From NCBI RefSeq assembly GCF_000368145.1, contig NZ_KB849284.1, positions 62,001 through 126,000 on the forward strand: 64,000 bases of DNA, given 5' to 3'. This document shows positions 18,864 through 29,141 of the stretch, in pieces (position 1 is the stretch's first letter; each line of letters opens with the position of its first letter). The DNA comes from Acinetobacter guillouiae CIP 63.46. GTDB lineage: Bacteria > Pseudomonadota > Gammaproteobacteria > Pseudomonadales > Moraxellaceae. Both the position numbers and the translations under genes were made by a program. The notes beneath the pieces were generated by a model, which was given only the letters and a program-made list of their open reading frames with translations, searched no databases and had not been told where the DNA came from.

Positions 18864-19172
18864 TTATACTTTAGGTGCATGAGCGCAGTCTGGACTTGCT
18901 GGGGCTTGACCTTGCCACTCACTTGGAAGATAAGCATGGATCGCTAAGGCATGAATTTTTCCAGGGCTGAGTAAGGCTTTGGCTTCTGCGTACACTTTTT
19001 GGTGGCGTTGTACCAAACGTAACCCTGCAAATTGTTCACTGACAATGATCACTTTAAAATGCGACTCTTTTCCAGGAAAATACCCGCCATGACCAGCAGA
19101 CTCATTGATCACTTCTAAATGTGATGGCTCAAGTTGATTTAAACTTTCAATCAATTGTTGTTCTAAACTCAT
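18864..19172 (-). CDS. BolA family protein
   Basis: A 102-residue BolA/IbaG-type protein that partners monothiol glutaredoxins in Fe-S cluster handling and stress response. The class II KH-like fold is recognised by HLEVINESAGH, SHFKVIIVSEQFAGLRLVQRHQKVY and the C-terminal IHALAIHAY. The conserved histidine used with glutaredoxin is present in the RHQKVY and IHAL regions. It heads a likely operon with the SirB2 gene and is divergent from tRNA-Gly. Confidence 0.92.
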   Translation of the reverse strand: MSLEQQLIESLNQLEPSHLEVINESAGHGGYFPGKESHFKVIIVSEQFAGLRLVQRHQKVYAEAKALLSPGKIHALAIHAYLPSEWQGQAPASPDCAHAPKV

Positions 19173-19352
19173 GCTGATTCCTTAGAGATCGATCAATGGG
19201 TGAATGACATAGTATAGCGGATTCTTTGAGCATCGCTGTGTGTTCAGCAAAGCTTTTGCTGTTCGATTTGATTTTTTTAAATTAAATTTTGAAGTTTTTT
19301 CATAAAAATGTCTTTATTTTATGCAATTAGTGTTTTCCTTTGCAGAAAAATC

Positions 19353-19380
19353 TTGACCCTACCATCTGTTGATGTATTAT
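19353..19380 (+). promoter_or_regulatory. Sigma-70 promoter of tRNA-Gly
   Basis: TTGACC (19353-19358), a 16-base spacer and TATTAT (19375-19380). The -10 ends 9 bases before the mature tRNA 5' end at 19390, so the leader is nearly absent. Confidence 0.75.
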
Positions 19381-19389
19381 ACACCGCAT

Positions 19390-19465
19390 GCGGGAATAGC
19401 TCAGTTGGTAGAGCATAACCTTGCCAAGGTTGGGGTCGGGAGTTCGAGTCTCCTTTCCCGCTCCA
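19390..19465 (+). tRNA. tRNA-Gly (GCC)
   Basis: A 76-base cloverleaf. The acceptor stem GCGGGAA (19390-19396) pairs with TTCCCGC (19455-19461), followed by discriminator T and an encoded CCA. The D arm AGCTCAGTTGGTAGAGC and T loop GTTCGAGTC are standard, and the anticodon loop CTTGCCAAG gives GCC. A promoter is directly upstream and a terminator directly downstream. Confidence 0.98.
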
Positions 19466-19470
19466 AATTT

Positions 19471-19506
19471 AAAAAGCCCTGATCGAAAGATTGGGGCTTT
19501 TTTTTG
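19471..19506 (+). terminator. Terminator of tRNA-Gly
   Basis: AAAAAGCCCT(GAT) and ATTGGGGCTTTTTTTT form a stem with G-T pairs and a long T-run, five bases past the CCA end. Confidence 0.85.
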
Positions 19507-19595
19507 CATTATTGGTTTATAAATCATCAGCATATACTTACACACTTTATTCTGTATTCACTCAATCAGCATGTTGATCACAAAACTGTAAAAGC

Positions 19596-19626
19596 ACAAA
19601 AAAACCAATCCGAAGATTGGTTTTTA
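19596..19626 (-). terminator. Terminator of the type I secretion operon
   Basis: AAAAAAACCAATC and GATTGGTTTTTT pair around a 4-base CGAA-type loop. It lies 23 bases beyond the stop of the membrane-fusion gene. Confidence 0.88.
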
Positions 19627-19648
19627 AAATAATCATCATATGATGCAA

Positions 19649-20905
19649 TTATCGCTCTCTTAACGCTTCTTTGGCTTTATTAAACGGTTTCAACAAGTAT
19701 TCAATAATTGTTTTTTGACCTGTACGAATATCTACCGTTGCCACCATACCTGGTGTTATTGAGAAAGATTTTCCCGCCTTATTGGTCAATTTATCTTTAT
19801 CGGTCCGAATATAGACTCGATAGTAGAACTGATCTTGTTTAACTTCATCACGGATGGTATCAGGAGAAATCACCGTTACTTTCCCTTCTAAGCCACCATA
19901 AATTGAATAATCATATGCTGTGATTTTTACCAATGCAGGTTGGCCCGGATGAATAAACGCAATATCTCGTGGCGAAATACGCGCTTCAATCAATAACTGC
20001 TCATCAATCGGTACAATGGTCATCAATTTACCATTTTGTGGAATAACCCCACCAATGGTTGTCACCGCAATTTCTTTTACCACACCACGTACAGGTGCTT
20101 TAAAAGTAGAGCGTTTCACCGAATCATTACGACCAGCAACAACTTGCTGTAATGATTGAATATCGGCATTGGCTCGTGCCAATTCTTCACGTGACTTTAC
20201 ATAATAGTCATTCCGCTTGTCGTTAATTTGATTTTCAAAATTATTGATATCTCGTTTTAAACGTAGGACTTCAACCTCAGAAGCAGCACCTTTCGCCACC
20301 AAAGGTTGTGTCATTTGCAATTCATTTTGAACCAAAGACAATGCGTGCTTTAAACCAGTAATCGACTCATCCAAATTTGCGCGACGCGAAGTATATAATG
20401 CACTTTCCTCTCTCACCAAAGCAGGAACGGCCAAAACCTGTTTTGGAAACTTGATCGCGGTACCATTCACCTCAGCCTCTAAACGTGCTGCCGTAGCCAG
20501 TGTCGCAAGTAATTTCATTTGGCTTTCACCGACTTGTGACTCGAATCGAGTAGGGTCAATTTGCGCAAGCGTCTGCCCCTTTTGAATAATATCTCCCTCT
20601 TTAACATCCAAGCTGGTCAACACACCACCATCTAAAGATTGAATCGTCTGTTCTTTGGATGAAGGAACAACTTTACCTGTTCCTGTAGAAACTTCTTCCA
20701 ACTTGAATACACAGGCCCAAATCAAGAAAGCCAGCAGACCGATGGCAACAATCCAAATAATAAATGTGGATTTGGGTAACGGTGGTTCTGAAAACTTTAA
20801 CGCAGAAGGATTGGTTGGTCGCTGTAAAACATTGGATGCATGATCAACTTGAGCAGATTCTGCTTCTTGAACTGTGATATTTGGGTCATTTTTTTCTTGG
20901 CTCAT
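19649..20905 (-). CDS. Type I secretion membrane-fusion protein (HlyD/LapC-like)
   Basis: A 418-residue periplasmic adaptor linking the ABC transporter to TolC. A single membrane segment near residues 48-66 follows a cytoplasmic tail. The biotinyl-lipoyl-like motif VKEGDIIQKGQTLAQID is at about residue 100, a coiled-coil hairpin follows, and the C-terminal HlyD signature region (GGVIPQNGKLMTIVP) is clear. Its start overlaps the stop of the upstream ABC gene by four bases (ATGA), so the two are translationally coupled. It is the last gene of a three-gene operon. Confidence 0.94.
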   Translation of the reverse strand: MSQEKNDPNITVQEAESAQVDHASNVLQRPTNPSALKFSEPPLPKSTFIIWIVAIGLLAFLIWACVFKLEEVSTGTGKVVPSSKEQTIQSLDGGVLTSLDVKEGDIIQKGQTLAQIDPTRFESQVGESQMKLLATLATAARLEAEVNGTAIKFPKQVLAVPALVREESALYTSRRANLDESITGLKHALSLVQNELQMTQPLVAKGAASEVEVLRLKRDINNFENQINDKRNDYYVKSREELARANADIQSLQQVVAGRNDSVKRSTFKAPVRGVVKEIAVTTIGGVIPQNGKLMTIVPIDEQLLIEARISPRDIAFIHPGQPALVKITAYDYSIYGGLEGKVTVISPDTIRDEVKQDQFYYRVYIRTDKDKLTNKAGKSFSITPGMVATVDIRTGQKTIIEYLLKPFNKAKEALRER

Positions 20906-23037
20906 GTTGAAGTCCCTCCTGCATTTGCTTGCTGTGCAGGATTTAGAATGGCATCACGCGGCCCATCTTTGATAATCTTACCTTCATGCACAACGATAAT
21001 ACGATCAACAAGTTGCAAAACAGCAGGACGATGTGTCGCCACCACTAAGGTCCGATGACCTAGCCATTCTTTTAAATGCTGTATCAATACTTTTTCAGAA
21101 ACATCATCAATCGAAGCAGTCGGTTCATCCAACAACACAATATTTGGATTTCTGAGCAATAATCGTGTGAGTAGCAGTGCTTGTTTCTGCCCTCCAGAGA
21201 ATCCCACACCCCCTTCAAGAATAAGATGATCCAGACCTTCCTTTTTTTGTTCCACGATTTCTAAAGCATTGGTGATTTGTAATGCACGGATAATTTCATC
21301 ATTGCTTGCCAATGGTGCACCCAAAGTTAAATTTTCACGGATGGTCCCAAAAAACAGATGCGCATTTTGATTTAGTAATGCCATATCACGACGAATATCA
21401 TCAGGATCAAGCAAAGATTGATCGACACCATCCAAACTGATCTTGCCTTGTACCGGCAATTGCATTCCTGAAAGTAATTGTAATAAGCTAGATTTCCCTG
21501 CCCCATTACGCCCAAGAATTGCAACTTTTTCACCTGCATGGATTTTTAACTGTGGAATGACTAAAGTTGGGCGTGGATCATCTTCAGTATATTTAAATAC
21601 CACACCTTTAAAATCATAATCACCTGAAAGGACTTTACGTTGAATCAATTGTGCCCGATCAGGACGGTCTACTGGCTTTTGCATCAGCTCATCTAAACCA
21701 TTTTTAGCCACTTTGGCTTGCTGCCAACGACCGAGTACACCTGTAACTTGTGAAATCGGTGCAAGCATACGTGAAGATAAAATCGAACACGCCACTAATG
21801 CCCCCGTGGTCATATCGCCTTTCATCACCGCAAAACAACCTACTAAAACCACAATTGCATAAGTCAGTCCTTGAATTTTTTGTGTCCAAGCATTTAACCA
21901 ACCCACAATTTTACGTTGCCGCATACTGACATCGGCAGATACTTCATTCATGTGATTCCATTGATTTTGAAATCTGGCTTCAGCACGTAATAACTTGATA
22001 TCCTCAATACCTTGAACCGCTTCGACCAAAATCGCGTTGCGAATCGCAGACTCTCGCATCCCTTCAGTGGCCAACTGAGCCAACTTTTTCTGCACCAAGA
22101 AGCCAGGAATAATCATCAATGGCACAACCAGTAACATCACCCAAAAGATGTTGCCCCCGATAATCCAAAAGATCGCTAAAAACAGGAAGAAAAACGGTAA
22201 GTCTGCAATTGCACTGATCGTTGTTGACGTCACCAATTCACGAACACCTTCAAGTTCACGAATCTGTGAGATAAACGAACCTGTTGAACGGGCGCGATCT
22301 TTATTACGGATACGCAGTGCATGACCAAAGACGCGGTCTGAAATCTTGAGATCTGCACGTTTACCAATAATGTCTGACAAATAAACCCGTGCAATGCGCA
22401 ACACAAACTCAAAAACAGCTGCAATCAATACCCCACCCGCAAGCACCCACAAGGTTGGAATAGACTGAGAAGGCACAACTCGGTCATAGACTTGCATAGA
22501 GAAAATAATGGTCGCCAATGCCAGAATATTGGCAATCATTGAAGCAACCATGATATCGGTATAACGTTTCCAATCTTTTAAAACGATGTCCCAGAACCAG
22601 CTTTTTTCATAAGGTTTGATATATTCATCAACACGTGCATCGGGAATCGAAGTTTCTGGTCGAAAAATATAAACGCGACTGGCATTGGCCTGAAGTTCAT
22701 GCAAATTAAAAGTTTGTGAAAGGCCTTGATCACCACTTAACTGTAAGCTTGCATTACCCTCATTGTCGACTTTCTCGATAACCGCAACTTGACCATTATT
22801 AAATTCAACAACAACAGGCAATCGCCATGGATTCAGTACATCCGTGCTAAAGTCTGCTTTGCGAACATTCAAACCCACTTGACGGGTAATAATGGACAAC
22901 ATGTCGTCAATATTTGTGTATTTATTCCAATCCAGTTGCAGACGAATTTGTTCTTCAGCAGGTTGCATCCGATAATGCTGCGCAACCGTAATGATCGCTT
23001 GTAACCAGGGTTGATAATTTAATGTTTTTGTATTCAT
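20902..23037 (-). CDS. Type I secretion ABC transporter (LapB-like)
   Basis: A 711-residue inner-membrane ATPase that powers one-step export of large RTX proteins. Residues 1 to about 140 form a C39-peptidase-like domain without the catalytic Cys at the usual N-terminal place, the degenerate type of LapB and HlyB. The six-helix membrane domain follows, then the ATPase with Walker A GRNGAGKSS, signature GFSGGQKQ, Walker B VLLDEPTASID and switch ATHRP. Four-base overlaps with both neighbours indicate tight coupling. Because the peptidase domain is degenerate, the substrate should carry a C-terminal, uncleaved signal, such as an RTX or Bap-type adhesin. Confidence 0.94.
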   Translation of the reverse strand: MNTKTLNYQPWLQAIITVAQHYRMQPAEEQIRLQLDWNKYTNIDDMLSIITRQVGLNVRKADFSTDVLNPWRLPVVVEFNNGQVAVIEKVDNEGNASLQLSGDQGLSQTFNLHELQANASRVYIFRPETSIPDARVDEYIKPYEKSWFWDIVLKDWKRYTDIMVASMIANILALATIIFSMQVYDRVVPSQSIPTLWVLAGGVLIAAVFEFVLRIARVYLSDIIGKRADLKISDRVFGHALRIRNKDRARSTGSFISQIRELEGVRELVTSTTISAIADLPFFFLFLAIFWIIGGNIFWVMLLVVPLMIIPGFLVQKKLAQLATEGMRESAIRNAILVEAVQGIEDIKLLRAEARFQNQWNHMNEVSADVSMRQRKIVGWLNAWTQKIQGLTYAIVVLVGCFAVMKGDMTTGALVACSILSSRMLAPISQVTGVLGRWQQAKVAKNGLDELMQKPVDRPDRAQLIQRKVLSGDYDFKGVVFKYTEDDPRPTLVIPQLKIHAGEKVAILGRNGAGKSSLLQLLSGMQLPVQGKISLDGVDQSLLDPDDIRRDMALLNQNAHLFFGTIRENLTLGAPLASNDEIIRALQITNALEIVEQKKEGLDHLILEGGVGFSGGQKQALLLTRLLLRNPNIVLLDEPTASIDDVSEKVLIQHLKEWLGHRTLVVATHRPAVLQLVDRIIVVHEGKIIKDGPRDAILNPAQQANAGGTST

Positions 23038-24599
23038 GGTTGAACTTCAAACCCCTGAATTTGAATGTTATTTAAATGGTAAGCATTTCTACTTTTACCG
23101 GTTACCTTGATATACACCGCGATCGTGTCATAGATATCAAAGCGTGCTGCTTCCCTTTCTATTCTTGAACTTTGATAGGACTGTTCTGAACTTAATAAAT
23201 CTAAGATCGAACGCTTACCTAATTTATATTGTTCTTCATACAGCTCACGGGTTTTTGCTGTTGAGCGTTCCCGATCCAATAGAACCCAAATTTGCTTATC
23301 CGTGTTTTCAATACTTTCTCGTGCAATTTGTGTTTGATCCATAATATTCAGGTAAGTTGCATTCAACTTTGCCCGTGCAGCCTGTTCAGCAAAATTTGCA
23401 GCTTTGACTTGAGATCCCAGTGCACCACCTTGATAAAAATTACTGGACATCTGCACGCCGACAGAACCATCGGTATCATTTTCTAAACCGGTATTTGGAT
23501 TTTGACCATTCAATGCTTTACTGACTGATCCCACCAATGAAATTGTCGGATAAGCACTCAATTGGGTTTGTTTTTTCTGACTCTGTGCAACATCAATTTC
23601 TGCTTTTGCTGCGATCATCGTGGGAATGGTATTCATTTCAGGATCATCATAAAGACCTGATTGTTTTACAAACTCATCAGGAATATTAAAATCCATTTGA
23701 CTCACATCAAAACCCAATAATGTGCGTAATTTTTGTTCTTGTTGTTTTAAAAAATTTTGCTGAGTAATTAAGTAGGAACGTGCATACTCAACATAGCTTT
23801 GTGCTTGCACAGGATCGGCATTGCTACTAATTCCTGCGTCTGCTCTTAAGCGTGCAATCTCATGTAAACGACTAACCCCATTAAATTGATCTTGCGCTAT
23901 TTTGATAATATTGCGATAGCGCAGTAAGGATAAAATATCTCGTGCGGTTTGAGTCGAGATATCATCAATACTGATTAATACATTGGCTTGCTCAACTGCC
24001 AATTTATTTTGTTGTGTGGTGACACTGGATTTTACTTTACCAAAGTCATAAAGCAGTTGGTTGGCTTCAACTGAATACAATTGGCGACCTTTATCATTGG
24101 AGGTAAAATCACCTGTATTCATACCCGCTTTTAACTGTGGATAATATTGCGCTTTTGCCACGTCAATATTGGCATTTTGTCCTGCTAATGTTGAAATTGT
24201 TTGAGCAATATTGGGGTTTCTTTTTACTGCAATCTGAATCGCATCTTCAAGACTTAAGATTTTCCCTTGGCTTGAATACGCATGGGTTGTTTGTGTTTGC
24301 GCTTGTTCTAAATATAAATTATTGAGCGAAGCCTTTTGTCCAGTATATGGCTTTACAACAGGGAGTTGATTCTGATTGCCTATATGTGCATCGGGTTGAT
24401 ATTTAAAATCGGTCAAATCCTTGAGTTGGACGGTTCTAAATGACTGATCATCCTTGGGTTTTATAAACCCTGTCACACCTTCTTTGATATTTTTTAAGTA
24501 GCTTGTTTCTTGTGTATAACCATTGTTCTGCAATAGAACCAATAAACTCACAGCACTCAAACTTTTTAACAATATAGTGGGCTTTTTTGCTATTAACAT
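23034..24599 (-). CDS. TolC family outer-membrane channel (LapE/AggA-like)
   Basis: A 521-residue outer-membrane efflux/export protein forming the exit duct for the two downstream gene products. An N-terminal signal peptide is followed by about 80 residues of spacer before the two outer-membrane efflux repeats (SLEDAIQIAVKRNPNIAQ near residue 115; the helical coiled-coil parts follow). It is longer at the N terminus than E. coli TolC, as usual for adhesin exporters. It is the first gene of the operon, overlaps the next by four bases, and is divergent from pgm. Confidence 0.92.
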   Translation of the reverse strand: MLIAKKPTILLKSLSAVSLLVLLQNNGYTQETSYLKNIKEGVTGFIKPKDDQSFRTVQLKDLTDFKYQPDAHIGNQNQLPVVKPYTGQKASLNNLYLEQAQTQTTHAYSSQGKILSLEDAIQIAVKRNPNIAQTISTLAGQNANIDVAKAQYYPQLKAGMNTGDFTSNDKGRQLYSVEANQLLYDFGKVKSSVTTQQNKLAVEQANVLISIDDISTQTARDILSLLRYRNIIKIAQDQFNGVSRLHEIARLRADAGISSNADPVQAQSYVEYARSYLITQQNFLKQQEQKLRTLLGFDVSQMDFNIPDEFVKQSGLYDDPEMNTIPTMIAAKAEIDVAQSQKKQTQLSAYPTISLVGSVSKALNGQNPNTGLENDTDGSVGVQMSSNFYQGGALGSQVKAANFAEQAARAKLNATYLNIMDQTQIARESIENTDKQIWVLLDRERSTAKTRELYEEQYKLGKRSILDLLSSEQSYQSSRIEREAARFDIYDTIAVYIKVTGKSRNAYHLNNIQIQGFEVQP

Positions 24600-25016
24600 T
24601 CGCGAATGGCACCTAGAAAAGCTTTTAATTATCGGTATTGAATTATTTTGAATTATTTCCCTACCTCATTTCTATTCTAAACATTATAAAATCTAATCAA
24701 ATGCTTATTTTTACTTTTTAAAGTTAAATTTCTTTAATAAAATATTTTAAATTCAAATACTAACAGCGAAAAAATGTGACTATTATCACATGAATTATAA
24801 AATTTCACATAGATCATCTCAAAAGCTGTAAATCCACAATGTGCAAATTATCATTGATGATCCAATACATTATTAAAAAATAAGCTTGATGCAAGAGAAA
24901 CGTAGTCAATTGTGTACTTCAAACTAAATTTACATCTTCCAATATAATTTCTTATACACTTTAAGGTTAAAATGATGTTTCACTACCAGCCAACCTTAAA
25001 CAATATAAAGATGAAC
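24600..25016. promoter_or_regulatory. 417-bp divergent promoter region with CRP-like site
   Basis: This AT-rich region separates the leftward type I secretion operon from rightward pgm. A perfect TGTGA-N6-TCACA palindrome lies at 24775-24790, the E. coli CRP half-site arrangement, also used by Vfr. It is about 176 bases from the tolC-like start and 242 from pgm. No gene is seen. An upstream in-frame ATG at 24972 could extend pgm, but it is less likely. Confidence 0.55.
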
Positions 25017-26387
25017 ATGAATAAACTGACTTGTTTCAAAGCCTATGATATTCGAGGCAAACTTGGCACAGAGCTAAATGAAGAAATCGCTTATAAAGTA
25101 GGCCGTGCTTATGGTCAAATCTATCAACCCAAAACTGTTGTCATTGGTTGTGATGTCCGTTTAACCAGCGAAGACTTAAAACAAGCAACGATTCGTGGTT
25201 TAAATGATGCTGGCGTAGATGTTCTTGATCTTGGCATGACGGGAACAGAAGAAGTTTACTTTGGTGCTTTTCATCTCGATGTTCAGGGTGGGATTGAAAT
25301 CACAGCAAGCCATAATCCGATGGATTACAATGGTATGAAATTGGTTCGTGAAAATGCTCGACCAATCAGTGCAGATACGGGACTAAAAGATATCCAATCG
25401 TTGGCTGAATCGGAACAGTTCATTGAAGTTGAGAAAAAGGGTACAACTCAAAAATATAATATCCTCCCTGAATTTATTGAACACCTACTCACCTATATTG
25501 ATCCAAGCAAAATCCGCCCACTTAAACTGGTGATGAATGCAGGCAATGGTGCAGCGGGTCATGTTGTTGACGCAATCGAAGAAAAATTCAAAGCGCTCAA
25601 TATCCCAGTAGAATTTATTAAAATCCATAATCATCCAGATGGTACTTTCCCAAATGGTATTCCTAATCCAATCTTGGTGGAAAATCGAGATAGCACCCGC
25701 AATGCTGTTTTAATACATCATGCGGATATGGGAATTGCGTGGGATGGTGACTTTGACCGTTGTTTCTTATTCGACGAAAAAGGTCAATTCATTGAAGGCT
25801 ATTATATTGTTGGATTATTAGCTCAAGCCTTTTTGTTAAAACAAGCCGGTGAAAAAATCGTACATGATCCTCGCCTAGTCTGGAATACACTGGATATCAT
25901 TGAGCAGTATCAAGGGATTGCTGTTCAATCTAAATCTGGACATGCTTTTATTAAAGATGTGATGCGTGAACACAATGCAGCTTATGGCGGAGAGATGAGT
26001 GCACATCACTATTTCCGTGATTTTGCTTACTGTGACAGCGGGATGATCCCTTGGTTATTGGCGATTTTAGTGGTATCAGAAACTCAACAATCGTTATCAA
26101 GTCTGGTCGAAGGGATGATTGAACGTTTCCCTTGCAGTGGTGAAATCAACTTTAAAGTCGAAGATACACAAAAAACCATTCAAAAAATCTTTGATCATTT
26201 TGCTGATTTAAACCCTGCAATTGATCAAACAGACGGCGTTAGCCTTGATTTTGGTGCATGGCGTTTAAATGTCCGTGCATCCAATACCGAGCCATTATTA
26301 CGCTTAAATATTGAAAGCCGTGCAGATAAAAATCCAAAACCAATGCAAGATTATGTAGATGAGTTAACTCAGTTGATTCAGGGTTAG
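25017..26387 (+). CDS. pgm: Phosphomannomutase/phosphoglucomutase
   Basis: This enzyme interconverts hexose 6- and 1-phosphates (glucose or mannose), feeding UDP-glucose and related precursors for the capsule. From the ATG at 25017 it has 456 residues; the frame is open to 24972, but [14 protein letters not shown] is the family start. The catalytic phosphoserine loop is [12 protein letters not shown] around residue 96, the metal loop is DGDFDRCF around residue 246, and the sugar loop is [11 protein letters not shown] around residue 325. It converges on galE across a shared terminator and marks one border of the K locus. Confidence 0.95.
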   Translation: MNKLTCFKAYDIRGKLGTELNEEIAYKVGRAYGQIYQPKTVVIGCDVRLTSEDLKQATIRGLNDAGVDVLDLGMTGTEEVYFGAFHLDVQGGIEITASHNPMDYNGMKLVRENARPISADTGLKDIQSLAESEQFIEVEKKGTTQKYNILPEFIEHLLTYIDPSKIRPLKLVMNAGNGAAGHVVDAIEEKFKALNIPVEFIKIHNHPDGTFPNGIPNPILVENRDSTRNAVLIHHADMGIAWDGDFDRCFLFDEKGQFIEGYYIVGLLAQAFLLKQAGEKIVHDPRLVWNTLDIIEQYQGIAVQSKSGHAFIKDVMREHNAAYGGEMSAHHYFRDFAYCDSGMIPWLLAILVVSETQQSLSSLVEGMIERFPCSGEINFKVEDTQKTIQKIFDHFADLNPAIDQTDGVSLDFGAWRLNVRASNTEPLLRLNIESRADKNPKPMQDYVDELTQLIQG

Positions 26388-26401
26388 TTTTAAATGGCGA
26401 T

Positions 26402-26432
26402 AAAAAATAGGCGCTTAATGCGCCTATTTTTT
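26402..26432. terminator. Bidirectional terminator between pgm and galE
   Basis: AAAAAATAGGCGC and GCGCCTATTTTTT pair around a 4-5 base loop with T-runs on both strands. It ends both the pgm transcript and the long leftward capsule transcript. Confidence 0.9.
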
Positions 26433-26442
26433 ACTGTTAAAT

Positions 26443-27462
26443 TTATGCTTGATAGCCTGTTGGATTTTGTTTTTGCCAATTCCAACTGTCTGCCAACATA
26501 TCTTCTAAAGTATATTTTGGCGTCCAACCTAATTCTTTAATTGCGCGTGCATTATTTGCAAATGAAGTTGCGACATCCCCCGAACGACGCGGTGCAATTT
26601 CATATGCAACAGAAACCCCATTTACCTGTTCGAAAGTGTTCTTCACTTCAAGTACAGATGAACCATTTCCTGTACCAATGTTCCAAGCACGGCAACCTTG
26701 AGCAGCTAAGCGATTGTTTAAAGCACATAAATGTGCATTGGCTAAATCAACCACATGGATATAGTCACGCACACCTGTACCATCTACAGTGTCGTAGTCA
26801 TCACCATAAATCGAAAGTTTATCACGACGCCCAACAGCAACTTGAGTGACATAAGGCATTAAATTATTTGGAATACCTTGTGGGTCTTCACCAATACGGC
26901 CACTCTTATGCGCACCAACAGGATTAAAATAACGTAATAAAGCAATTGACCAACGCTCATCCGCAATTGATAGTTTTTCCAACAATTGCTCAACGATTAA
27001 CTTGGTATAACCATAGTTATTTGACGGCATACCTGTCGGCATATTTTCATCTAAAGGAGAAATATTCGCTTCATCATATACAGTTGCAGACGAGCTAAAA
27101 ACTAAATTAAAAACACCCGCTCTTTGCATCGCTTGAGCCAACTGTACTGATCCCGCAATATTATGATCAAAGTAAGTTAGTGGAATTTGTTGGCTTTCCC
27201 CCACTGCTTTTAAACCTGCAAAATGAATCACAGCATCGATTTTATTGTTTGAAAAAACTTGATCTAAATCATTTTGATAACGAATGTCACCTTGAACAAA
27301 TTTCAGTGTTTTTCCAGTCAATTCTTGGACACGTTTTAATGATTCTTCAGAGCTATTTGATAGATTGTCTAGAACAATAACCTCATGCCCAGCCTCAAGT
27401 AACTCCACACAAGTATGCGATCCAATATAACCGGCACCACCTGTTACTAAAATATTTGCCAT
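26443..27462 (-). CDS. galE: UDP-glucose 4-epimerase
   Basis: This enzyme interconverts UDP-glucose and UDP-galactose, and in some members the N-acetyl forms. The 339-residue extended SDR begins with the NAD-binding VTGGAGYIGSHT. The catalytic Ser and Tyr/Lys are in FSSSATVY and NNYGYTK. It is the last gene of the leftward capsule operon, 17 bases after gpi. Because no separate gna or gne gene is seen in the locus, it may also supply UDP-GalNAc if the repeat unit contains it; this is inference. Confidence 0.96.
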   Translation of the reverse strand: MANILVTGGAGYIGSHTCVELLEAGHEVIVLDNLSNSSEESLKRVQELTGKTLKFVQGDIRYQNDLDQVFSNNKIDAVIHFAGLKAVGESQQIPLTYFDHNIAGSVQLAQAMQRAGVFNLVFSSSATVYDEANISPLDENMPTGMPSNNYGYTKLIVEQLLEKLSIADERWSIALLRYFNPVGAHKSGRIGEDPQGIPNNLMPYVTQVAVGRRDKLSIYGDDYDTVDGTGVRDYIHVVDLANAHLCALNNRLAAQGCRAWNIGTGNGSSVLEVKNTFEQVNGVSVAYEIAPRRSGDVATSFANNARAIKELGWTPKYTLEDMLADSWNWQKQNPTGYQA

Positions 27463-27479
27463 AAATTTTTCCAGTATAT

Positions 27480-29141
27480 CTACTCTTTACCCAGCAAGAT
27501 CTTAATTAAACCTTGTGTTGAAGCATCCAGTTGAGACACGTCTTTTTCTTTACCATTGAGAATAGGGAGTAATTGATTGGCAATTTCTTTGCCTTTTTCC
27601 ACCCCCCATTGATCAAATGGATTAATATTCCAAATGACAGATTGTACAAACACTTTATGTTCATACAATGCAATCAGCATCCCTAAACTATAAGGGCTTA
27701 GTTCTTGCAACAATAGCGTTGAGCTTGGTTGATTGCCTTCATATTGTTTATATACAGGTAAGCCTGATAATTCATTGGCATTTAATGCCGTGTTACCAAA
27801 AGCCAATAATCGCGACTGTGCCAAGCAATTGGATAAAGCCAGATGATGTTGCTCAATTAAGGATTCTGCACTTTCAGCATAAGTGAATTGATTCGAATTA
27901 TAACGCTGCACCGGCGCAATAAAATCACAACTCACCGCATGGGTGCCTTGATGCAAAAGCTGATAAAAAGCATGTTGCGCATTTGGGCCCACTTCGCCCC
28001 AGACAATTGGGCAGGTTTTTAAATCAACTTTTTCATTATTTCTTTGAATCGACTTCCCATTCGATTCCATCTCTAGTTGCTGTAAATAAGAAGCAAAATA
28101 TTTTAGACGGCCATCATAAGGCAATACTGCATGGGTCTGAATATTTAAAAAATTATTATTCCAAACCCCAAGTAACCCCATCAGTACTGGAATATTTTGT
28201 GCAAATGAAGCTTTTTGGAAATGCTGATCAATCGCATAAGCGCCTGCGAGCAATTGTTTAAACCCATCAACACCAATCTGCAATGCAATCGGTAAACCAA
28301 TACATGACCACAATGAGTAACGACCACCGACCCAATCCCAAAGTAAGAACTGGTTTTCTGGTGCAATTCCCCATTCTGTCATTTTCTCAGGCTTGGTTGA
28401 AACCCCAATAAAATGATGTTGGATCACACTGTTTTGCGTACCCAAATCTTTTTCTAACCACTGACGAACTGTTTGTGCGTTAGATAAAGTATCAATGGTA
28501 CCAAAAGACTTTGATGAAATAATAAATAAGGTGGTTTCAGGGCGTAATTGATGTAGTAAATCAGAAAGCTGACTACCATCCATAGTTGAAACAAAATGTA
28601 CTTTTAATGGTTTAGCAGTACTGACTTTATAGTCTGATAAGGCATGACTTACCATCAATGGTCCTAAATCAGAACCACCCACCCCAATATTGACCACATC
28701 TTGAATCACTTCACCTGTCGAACCACGACATTGTCCCGCATGAACTTTGTCAACAAGCTGATACATGCGATCTAATTGTTGATGTACCAATTCAGCCAGT
28801 TCAGGGTAATCTTGATCATGTTTCGGTAAGCGCAATGCCCAATGCATTGCTGCTCGGTCTTCCGTATAATTGATCGATTCTTCGGTAAATAAACGTTTGA
28901 TCCATTGCGTTAATTGTTTTGAATCTGCAAATTTAAACAAGGCATCACATGTATTTTGGTCAATGCGATGTTTACTATAATCAAAACTCAGTTGATTAAA
29001 ATGCACTGAGAACTTGTCAAAACGCTGTGGATCTTGTTCAAATAAAGCGGTCAAACGCCATTGCTGTTGTTCTGTAGCAAGATTTTGCAATCGTGCTAAA
29101 TACTGCTCTCTTTGGTCATTGTCTAATATAGAATTTGTCAT
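27480..29141 (-). CDS. gpi: Glucose-6-phosphate isomerase
   Basis: This enzyme interconverts glucose 6-phosphate and fructose 6-phosphate. In Acinetobacter the only copy is usually in the K locus. The 553 residues include the sugar-phosphate loops [12 protein letters not shown] around residue 150 and [14 protein letters not shown] around residue 210, with [14 protein letters not shown] and the C-terminal signature region [15 protein letters not shown]. The start overlaps the ugd stop by four bases. Confidence 0.97.
   Translation of the reverse strand: MTNSILDNDQREQYLARLQNLATEQQQWRLTALFEQDPQRFDKFSVHFNQLSFDYSKHRIDQNTCDALFKFADSKQLTQWIKRLFTEESINYTEDRAAMHWALRLPKHDQDYPELAELVHQQLDRMYQLVDKVHAGQCRGSTGEVIQDVVNIGVGGSDLGPLMVSHALSDYKVSTAKPLKVHFVSTMDGSQLSDLLHQLRPETTLFIISSKSFGTIDTLSNAQTVRQWLEKDLGTQNSVIQHHFIGVSTKPEKMTEWGIAPENQFLLWDWVGGRYSLWSCIGLPIALQIGVDGFKQLLAGAYAIDQHFQKASFAQNIPVLMGLLGVWNNNFLNIQTHAVLPYDGRLKYFASYLQQLEMESNGKSIQRNNEKVDLKTCPIVWGEVGPNAQHAFYQLLHQGTHAVSCDFIAPVQRYNSNQFTYAESAESLIEQHHLALSNCLAQSRLLAFGNTALNANELSGLPVYKQYEGNQPSSTLLLQELSPYSLGMLIALYEHKVFVQSVIWNINPFDQWGVEKGKEIANQLLPILNGKEKDVSQLDASTQGLIKILLGKE

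Noticed and set aside
19327-19545. 72-residue frame on the minus strand across the tRNA gene
   Set aside because: It is antisense to tRNA-Gly and its terminator. The peptide with ETRTPDPNLGKVMLYQLSYSR is a well-known spurious translation of tRNA genes.
20902-21340. Bacteriocin-processing function of the ABC transporter
   Set aside because: The N-terminal C39-like domain lacks the catalytic cysteine, so it should not cleave a double-glycine leader.
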